Notes under the pieces: model-generated | The model's database searches: none | The model's input: the letters and a program-made list of their open reading frames with translations, nothing else | What the model was told of the DNA's origin: nothing | In this document: one piece after another, positions 56,622 to 64,000 of the stretch | Layout of the letters: every line of letters begins with the position of its first letter | Position numbering within the stretch: position 1 is the first letter of the stretch | Made by a program: the position numbers and the translations under genes | Source of the DNA: Phytophthora sp. 'mugwort' | Taxonomy: Eukaryota; Oomycota; Peronosporomycetes; Peronosporales; Peronosporaceae | Length of the DNA stretch: 64,000 nucleotides | Direction of reading: 5' to 3' | NCBI GenBank assembly: GCA_033558025.1 | Contig: JAUCEF010000010.1 | Span: forward strand, 149,001 to 213,000

Positions 56622-57480
56622 GTACGCACCAGCGCTCCTGGTCTGCCAAAAACGATGTGACGGTCTGTCTGCTTTCGACTGCGACGTCACAAACGACGCA
56701 GACGCACAGTGCGTGCTGTTGCAGCTTTCAAACACGAGCAAACCACACGCAAGTTGTGTAGTGAGTGACTCACGTCAGGAGACGTTGCGCCTTCACGGAA
56801 GAATGTTGCGGGTGGAACAGCCAGCAAGCCAGCTGGAGAAACCCGAGCCGCACAAACCCCCAGTCGTGAGGCTTCAAGTAAAGGTCCCAAGCAGAGAGCA
56901 AGCGGTAGATAGTGCTGGCGTCCAGGCCCCCGAGAAGAAGCTTGGAGCTTGAGGTTGCTATGCACGTCGAGGCGTCGTCTTCCGATGCACCGCTCTTTTC
57001 TTTGCGCGATGGCCTCAAGCGGCGAGCCGAACGAGCGAGCGAGAAGAGGTGGAAGAATTAAGGGGCGGAGGAGGGAAGACAGTGTTCCACCCAGGTTCAC
57101 AACACTTGAGCCTGCACTTGAGCCCTCCTGTCGCTTCTACTGCCGGTTTGGTGGGGGCTTGGGGTCTGGTGACTCACAACCCTCCCGTCCCGACTCAAAA
57201 AACGAAATGCTGCGCTGGACGTGCGACGGACTTTCGCCTCCCGAAGCCCCGCAAGCGCACTTAGTAAGAGGGAAGAGACTTTGTATCTGATCCACGGCTG
57301 ACCAACAACTACGACCGCATGAGTGGTTCCCAACAAACCCACGAACGCACGAAGAACGGGTACTGTACGACAACTTGAATCTGCATTTCTTCGCTCGGAC
57401 GAGCTAACAGTTGCAGACGCGACAGTTGAGGAGAAGCTTATTCCGATATTTAAATACTGGGCGCAAGTAGTAAGGAACCA
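56622..57480. other. upstream region of the zinc-finger gene
   Basis: GC-rich frames on both strands (56687-57100 minus, 56949-57290 plus) overlap and have no motif. They are likely promoter and 5' UTR. A TATA-like tttaaata lies near 57449. Confidence 0.3.
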
Positions 57481-60400
57481 AATGTGGCACTGCGCTCGAT
57501 AGACCGATCTGTCTGCTAAAGCTGCGCTCTGTAACTAAAACATCAAAAACTTTTTCGCATCTACTGGATTTTGTTTCGTCAGACCAGTGATAGCGACACT
57601 GGCGAGCGTGTTGGTGTAGGCTTTGGAGGGCTTTTAGAAGCCCGACGACAAACCGACGACGCGAGACAATGCGGCGTTTTCTCGCTTTCTCAGAATTGAA
57701 GAGATTCCCACGACAAGCGCATCTTTAATTGGTGTTGCTTTGCTCGGCCCCCACCTCGCTGTGAAACTCGCAACAGGCGGAAATCGTTACGACTTCTTGT
57801 GTGGTCAGCGCCGAAATGGCTCCGTTGGGCGAGAGAAAGCGCAGCAGAAATATCGCACTGCAACCGTGCAGGCGCCTACACATATGACGAAAAATATGGC
57901 CTGTACGAAGCTTGTGGCCTATACCACTCTTGTCAAATCTTCCCGATAGTTCACTATGGAAAGTATTTTAACCAATCAAAGTCGGACAACACTTGTTTAT
58001 CCGTCGAAGTAAATGTTTCAAATTTATCTTGTATTTTGAGTACAGTATGTAATGCTGCACACCGTAAGAATTGGTTTCATAATTGTTTTAACTCCATGTT
58101 TCTAATTGACAATTGACATTAAAGTTGATGCATGTAAAAAAAGCTGCTTATCCATTCCATTTAAAGGCAGTAGCGAACAGAATAATCGAAACAATTGAGA
58201 TTTCGAAATATCCGAATGGTACGATTTATTGAAGAAAAATACTAAATATTGGAAGGTTACCTGTATTGTGTACGAGTGCATGATAATGCATGATAGTGAA
58301 TGACCCAGTTTAGCACCTGTACGAGTATCCCCGAGATTGACTACAATAAAACAGTTGTCATAGTCTACAACTTCGCCGAGCTATACATAATTTTGAAGGT
58401 GTTCAATTTTGATTGGCGCCTATTCGCCAAAACAAGATAATTAATAACCAATCACGATGATAGGCCATTACCAACGTCCTTTGAAGTCTGCGCTTGCACT
58501 GAGATTTTGTATGGGATCGCATTTCTGTCCACAGGCCATATATTCCGTCGATATGTGTATTGCGTCTCCATGAGTATTAACCGAGGTGGGGTGATTCTCC
58601 CGGCCAATTTCCCATTCTCGGAGATCAACGGTGTTTACGACAGTACATTGTACGCTCGGGCATAAATTCTTTTTCGGACTGTGAAATTCCCGAGGACCCA
58701 TCAGCTGTTGAAGCGCCTCGGATGCGACAAAGGCCGCGCGACCGGGTGACGAAATGTCCCTGGCGGTTGCACCACACTGTATGCGTGGACACACGTTGTG
58801 TGTTTGCTGTATCAGTACCGTAAGATCTCTGACGAGGGTACGCGAGGCGCTGTTTCTACCGGCCTGGAACTTCCATTATAATAGCAGAAATCCGGTAATT
58901 TATCGTTGCAATGGCTGCAGCCCATTTCCCGTTTTTTGGGCAGTCACCCCTATCCAGGATCTTCTGCATTCGTACCCCGCCGGTTCAGTACGCGTCTTGT
59001 TTGTTCTCTCTCTATTGGGTGCATGTCATGTAGCTATCCAGATGACTGCCGCTCGGACACCTACGCGTTGTGCCTGGACACTTTTGTCATCGCGCCGTCG
59101 CCCGTGGGTGAATATTTCGGTGTACGGCATTTCATCACTCGGCTCGTTATCCAGTAAAGAAGCGCGCCGAACAACGACGAAGGTCCGACCTTGGTGAAGC
59201 AGCAGCAAGCTCGTCTCCAGACTTCGCCGCATCCGACGCGGCGTACTCTGTCCGACCTATTGCGCTTACAATTCGAATGCAGCCAGCTATTGGGTGTCAG
59301 CATACTGAGGTCGCCGGCGGTTTTAAGGCTGTGGAGGCAGTGGGATCGCCGGACTCATACAATCGTTTGGAAGCAAACGTCCCTGGGTCGTTATCGCGGT
59401 TAAGACGCGGTAGTAGTGCGCTTGACATGAGCAACAAAGAGTCGTCACTATCGATGCTCGAAAACAGGCGAAAGTCGAAGCAATGGCCACCATTTGTTTC
59501 AACGTGAAGATGGACGCGAACGCGATTTTCGATAGCCGGGCGCCATGTTGTCAGACGATGGACATCGCACTCGTCTATTCAATGTCAGCGAAACCATCAT
59601 CCACCCTGAGTCATTCGAGTGTAAGTCGCATGAAGTGTGGGCCACCATGAATGTGGCAGAGATCATTAGCTGCTACTGCTGCTGCTGGACACCGAAAGTC
59701 AAGATAATACTTGCTGAATGTTCGTGTCTGCGGCCAGCTAGTAGCTCGGGTGAGACCACTCACACGGCACAAACGTTGCCTCCAGAGGCTTGAGGTCGAG
59801 CGGAAGAGGTGATGATAGTGGAGCACGAAAACCCAAGATCAGCTCAAATTAAAGCACTCGAATTGATGTTATCCATGCGATCAGTTATTCTATTCGACGT
59901 GTCACCCAGACAGAGTTCCGTAGTTCGGTAAAATAAAGTTTGGAATGTTCACTCTGACGAATTATCAATCAGGCGCGTACATTACGTTCTTCATGATTGT
60001 TTTCAACTCTTCACTCGACATTGAATTTATATCTTCAGTCAGCAAAGGAATTATCACTTGCCACGCGTGCCACCACCATAATTTGCCACACCTACACCGC
60101 TCAGATCGCTCAGGATCGATGCACGAGCTTTGAAGTTATGGACAAGGACTCGTACATGCACTTTACTTGGACAAATGGCTCGAAAATACGTGCAATGCAT
60201 TATCCAAAGAAATTGCGCACGTGCGCACGTGGTACTAAAGTTGAAACCAGAGCTTACCGACTTTGTAGATGGCGGCACGCTCGACAAAGACTCGCTCAAC
60301 GTTTTGTAGTAGCAGTGCACAGACCACGGCCACAGCTTCGACCTCTTACAAATGAAGGTGCAATCGCTTGACTGCTTAGCTACTTGTTCGACACGAACAA

Positions 60401-61240
60401 AAAAAAAAAAATCAACCGACGAAGCGAAATGGTGCGTCAACTACAGTATCGTGGTCGCTGGTATGCACATTTCCCGAACTTCGTGAATGCCTTACCATTT
60501 TTGTACCAATCGGTTAGTTATTTTGGTCTTTGGGTCTAAATGGATATTTTTAATTAGATACCCCAATTGGCACACATAATAGTTGTCGGATCTCGCTGAT
60601 CACATTCTGTTCCTGCCTCACAAGGAGTAGATGACAAGAAGCGACGGCCTGATGATAAAAGGATACATGAGTAAGAGGAAGCTTGGTGAGAAGATGTATG
60701 CTCGAAGAGTTGAATTGAAATGTGACTATAATTAAAGAATGCATTTGCCTCGGTGCATCTGGTTCTCAGCTTTGGGATCTGGACAACAGTAGATTATGGA
60801 CAACGCTCGCAGCGTATCAGTGTACCCATCCAACGGAATCTAATCGTCCAAACGCCACACAAGCCAGCTTGGTTTCCAACATTTCCATCACGATGGTGAG
60901 GGCCCGCTGATCGAGTCATCACTCACATCGCCGTGAATACTGGCTTTTCCCAGTTGCGTGTACAACTCGCGCAGCCTGGGTACTCTCCAATCTGCAGCGC
61001 AGTGTGTACATCGAGTGTCTGAGGCGGAGTATAATCCGAAGCGTTTCTGGTGCAACCAAGACAGAGTAACGCTCCGTTCCCAAGCTGAACGGGCAAGAAG
61101 TTATGCTAACTCTCTTCGAACAAGCCTTCGTCATCGATGACCAGAGCTGTGGAGATATAGATTGTTTATTATTGCAGGCCATGGCTCTCGACAATCAATT
61201 ATTGCAATTTTTTTATCAATCTAGACACCCGCTATTGCAA
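57481..61240. other. no well-supported gene
   Basis: AT-rich at 57900-58450. A minus frame at 58468-58794 (108 codons, only a GTG start) and plus frames at 58754-59197, 59277-59507 and 59997-60371 have no motif I recognise. They may be remnants of old elements. A 13-base A run is at about 60398-60410. Confidence 0.3.
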
Positions 61241-61241
61241 T

Positions 61242-61670
61242 CTATTGTCCTGAATATGGTTCTTCCTTGTTTTTGGATTGCTCGATGGCTTTCGACACGT
61301 CTGCAAGGTTTACTAGATCCCAGTCCAGCTTTAAGAACATAATAATTTCGAGGGTATCATGGCTCATGCTCTTCCGTAAGTATCCGGCAGTGCTTTTAAC
61401 GGCTGAAAAGAATTGCTCCGCTGCTACAAACGTTGCATGAACGCAGCTCGCGTCGATGTACCTGGACTGCGGTCCACTACGCTTGCGGACATTCTTTTTG
61501 ATCATCTTGTCCAACGCTTCGGCGGCACGCTTCCGCTTCAATTTATTTGCGCTCGCAGAGGTAAATGCTGGCTGACATTGAGCGTGTAACAGGTTGTTAG
61601 CACAGACAGATGAGCAACCGACAGATGACAACGAGGACAGCGACGAAGTACTGTTGAGTATAGTCAACAA
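61242..61670 (-). pseudogene. hAT transposase C-terminal fragment
   Basis: A minus-strand frame ends SRYIDASCVHATFVAAEQFF, then SAVKSTAGYLRKSMSHDTLE and IIMFLKLDWDLV. It matches the hAT C-terminal dimerisation region, where S-x-x-x-E-x-x-F-S and M-S-x-x-x-L-E-x-x-x-F-L-K are typical. The preceding LKRKRAAEALDKMIKKNVRKRS is the basic linker. It belongs to a different hAT lineage from copies 1 and 2. Confidence 0.65.
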
Positions 61671-62119
61671 GAGGAGACGATGGACGAGTAGGAAGTACGC
61701 ATTGCCGTATCTTGAGAACTAGAAAGCAGCGAGGATCCGGCGATTGCGAGTAGTCGCCGTATCCAAGTGCCAAGAAGTGCGGAGAGCCGCAGAGTTGCGA
61801 TCTTGACGGAGGGTCGCCAGCAGCGGTCGCAGTGGAGCAGTGAACGGCTATGAGAGGGCCGAGGTCGAGGTTTTACGGAATTTGCCAAGGACACGAGAGA
61901 TTAGAACTTGCCGGGCTTATGACACTTCGAAGGTTCCGAGTTTAGACAGCGTCGAGAACGTAGGGCACGATCCTACGAGTCGAAGGAAGTTGGACGAAGC
62001 TTAAGTCATACGGGTTCGAGTAAGTGTACGAATCCGAGCAATGAACTAGTCACAGAATTGCACGGGTTCGGGAAGTCGTACGAGTCGCACGAAAGAGAGA
62101 ACGAGAGAACGAGAGATTG

Positions 62120-62123
<4 letters not shown>

Positions 62124-62214
<91 letters not shown>
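62124..62214. repeat. (GA)n microsatellite, about 90 bp
   Basis: An almost uninterrupted run of about 45 GA dinucleotides. It lies in a wider purine-rich block on the plus strand (about 61660-62220), which can adopt triplex DNA. Confidence 0.97.
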
Positions 62215-62216
<2 letters not shown>

Positions 62217-62475
62217 GAGTGAGAGAACAGACGGACAGACGGTCGGCAGGACGGTCTTCGGCGTGGCGTGGAGTGGAGTGCATCAACGTGAGGCTACCAC
62301 CAGCGAGAGGGCATTAAGGCTCTCAAGCCAGCTATGAGGCTGCGTTCGTGAAGGGTAGGCGCCGAGGCGTTATCCCAAGTGGCTTGGAGAATTGGCATAA
62401 GCTGAGGTCGTACGAGGGTGTGCACGGCGTGTCGTCGACTGCTTCGGTCGGAGTGTGTACGTGTGAGAGGAGGTT

Positions 62476-62560
62476 GAGCGAGAAGTCTCCGACGGTGAGC
62501 AATCGAAAAGTCTATCCGACGGTAGAGCAAGCGAAAAGTCTCTGTGACGGCAGAGCAACA
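62476..62560. repeat. short tandem repeat, period 28 bp
   Basis: Units with GAGCAA-CGAAAAGTCT and GACGG start at 62497 and 62525. A shorter variant is at 62476 and a partial one at 62553. Confidence 0.75.
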
Positions 62561-62911
62561 GGTGAGTGTGAGAAAATAAAAGTAGGGGCGGACACGAGGG
62601 TGGACGTTCCGGCGCGGTGAACCGAGCCAACAGGTGTTAACGTTGAGTTGAATTGCACAAGTCTTCGAGAACCTGGCAAGACAACCGCAACATTTAGCAC
62701 GAGCTAAACGATTCGCCGGCAGGCAGGCGAAACTAGACCTTTTATAAGCGTGTTGGGGGGGGGGGCGAGGAAACTGGTCAGAACCTTCCGCTCGTTTCTC
62801 AACAAGGCTGACTCACACCAGCTTGAAGTCTACCTACTCCACTTTCAAACACCGGAAATTCGATGATATCCGCGTCAGCGGGTAGGTACTTCTACGTGCC
62901 ATCATATTTGT

Positions 62912-63160
62912 CTAGAAACAAACAATGTCAAATTTATTGCGAACCGTTGCCACGGTCATGTCCGGGCGCTGCAGGTTTCCAGTAATCACATCAAACGCTG
63001 TCATTTCATCCAGCAGTGCAGCAATTTTTCTCTGTTCACTCACGGACGGAATGAGGTCAGCAAACGCAACTCGACGAATGTCGTCAGCGCTGATATCCAC
63101 AGAAAGGTCACGGTCAAAATCGTTTCGTTGTGCAGTGGGGTACATTAATGTCACTGACAA
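62912..63160 (-). pseudogene. possible hAT middle fragment
   Basis: The segment SVSEQRKIAALLDEMTAFDV followed by GNLQRPDMTVATVRNKFDIV resembles the helical region of oomycete hAT-like transposases that precedes the C-terminal block, where E-x-x-x-F-x-x-V-x-x-x-L-Q-x-x-D-x-T-x-x-x-V-R-x-x-F-D is typical. The fragment is short, so the call is tentative. Confidence 0.4.
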
Positions 63161-63399
63161 GTATCTAACGCCATCTAATGCCCATATCCGTCACCCGCCA
63201 TAACCGCAGATGCTGGTTCGCGGTCATCTTCGTGCTACGCACCGGGTGCTGACCCCCCCCCCCATCTTTACGCCGCGTTTGTCCCGGAATCCAAATATTC
63301 CTGTTTCCTACACCCAGTGTTCCAGCCCTGTATGTCCGTCGGTACCGTGGCGGAAATCATCTTGGATTGTTGGCCTGATGTGGCGTCAAAGTTGTCTGA

Positions 63400-63640
63400 C
63401 CACTCCATTCCTCGGCCTGTGATTAAAGGTATTTATGCTAGGCCGTGTGCATTCCTATTGTGTTCCCTTGGTGAGCTGCACCACTCCACACGGATGTGGC
63501 GTCTGCGACCCGCCGGGTTTTCCAGTAAGGGTCGCGTAGCTGTTTCACCTGGGGTGCCTCGCGTGTGTAATATTGACTGATCACTACCTCGTTGTCGCCT
63601 ATCACGCAGACCGGGATCAACTATGCCGCTGGAAGACCTT
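63400..63640 (-). pseudogene. retroelement RNase H remnant
   Basis: IPVCVIGDNEVVISQYYTRE followed by APQVKQLRDPYWKTRRVADA, then KEHNRNAHGLA after a frameshift, matches the second half of the RNase H fold of retroelements (V-x-G-D-S-x-L-V-x-x-Q ... HxxxxN-x-x-A-D-x-x-A). The final Asp is replaced. The upstream part (to about 63.9 kb) is too decayed to assign. Confidence 0.55.
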
Positions 63641-64000
63641 CAAGCCCATTAGCAGAGCTAGATACGCAGCCAGCAGCGAATTCGCCTTCCGCCCGGTCGC
63701 CCGCTTCCACCGCATGTATTTAATGGCATGGGTTCCCGTAGTTCAATTCATCTCAACCACCACCGTGCCACTTCTCCCGCTGGCTGATCCTCCTGCCGTT
63801 ATTCCAGCGAAAAGATAAGGTAGTACTTCCCGGTGTCTGTCGCGGTGGCATTGTGGCGGTTCCATTCCGCCACCAGCACCTGGCACATGGTCCTGCCAAT
63901 CCGTCTGCGTAGCATCACCTGCCTTGACAACTGCAGGAACTCATGATATCCGAATGTCCCTTGCGCATCCGCGGCGTCAGGCTCGCAGTGTGATATTCCG

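Noticed and set aside
62050..62286. Open frame with Ser-Leu repeats on the minus strand
   Set aside because: It is only the translated GA microsatellite.
1..64000. CRISPR arrays, bacterial operons, prophage or rRNA genes
   Set aside because: No regularly spaced repeats, no operon-like packing and no rRNA signatures; introns and eukaryotic transposons are present throughout.

Overview
The window looks like a gene-poor, repeat-rich segment of an oomycete nuclear genome, most likely Phytophthora or a close relative. The evidence is a secreted AA17-type copper monooxygenase (a family known from oomycetes), short spliceosomal introns of about 70-105 bp with GT..AG ends, a WRKY19-like CCCH zinc-finger protein of a kind common in oomycetes, and a crowd of decayed eukaryotic transposons. 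There are no operons and no bacterial-style gene packing. Open frames that begin only at GTG or TTG were not treated as starts.

Five protein-coding genes are well supported. An AP-2 sigma subunit (3092-3698, +, three exons), a NUFIP1/Rsa1-like RGG/CCHC/C2H2/CCCH protein (3875-6604, -) and a two-exon Myb/SANT-like nuclear protein (7603-9374, -) form a small island at the left. An AA17-type monooxygenase (17613-18416, -) stands alone, with a broken second copy of its 5' end nearby. A five-exon protein with five WRKY19-like zinc fingers (55242-56621, -) lies at the right. I derived its exon structure by splicing, since no single open frame shows it.

Most of the rest is mobile-element debris. 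9.8-11.5 kb: Mutator-like (MULE) relic. 11.9-12.4 kb: piggyBac-like 3' relic. 12.7-14.8 kb: hAT relic. 15.6-16.6 kb: PIF/Harbinger-like relic. 21.5-27.8 kb: a second hAT split by LTR-retrotransposon pol, followed by an LTR-retrotransposon gag block. 28.5-30.1 kb: a pogo-like element with matching terminal inverted repeats and TA target sites. 31.1-32.3 kb: a Tc1/mariner element with inverted repeats. 34.6-36.8 kb: LINE 3' piece. 37.1-44.5 kb: a long LINE on the minus strand that carries an OTU-like protease domain. 44.6-50.7 kb: another LINE on the plus strand, head-to-head with the first. 50.7-51.5 kb: tandem repeats and a tRNA-derived SINE head. 52.6-54.4 kb: a second pogo-like element. 61.2-63.9 kb: hAT fragments, a long GA microsatellite and a retroelement RNase H remnant.

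The host genes do not form a pathway. They are clathrin-adaptor trafficking, snoRNP assembly, nuclear regulation, a plant-cell-wall enzyme and a zinc-finger protein, separated by transposon accumulation. Nearly every transposon frame is broken, so the repeat part is a graveyard of old insertions. The most notable items are the exon-per-finger gene, the OTU domain inside a LINE, the interleaved hAT/retrotransposon mosaic and two DNA transposons whose ends can be placed by their inverted repeats.
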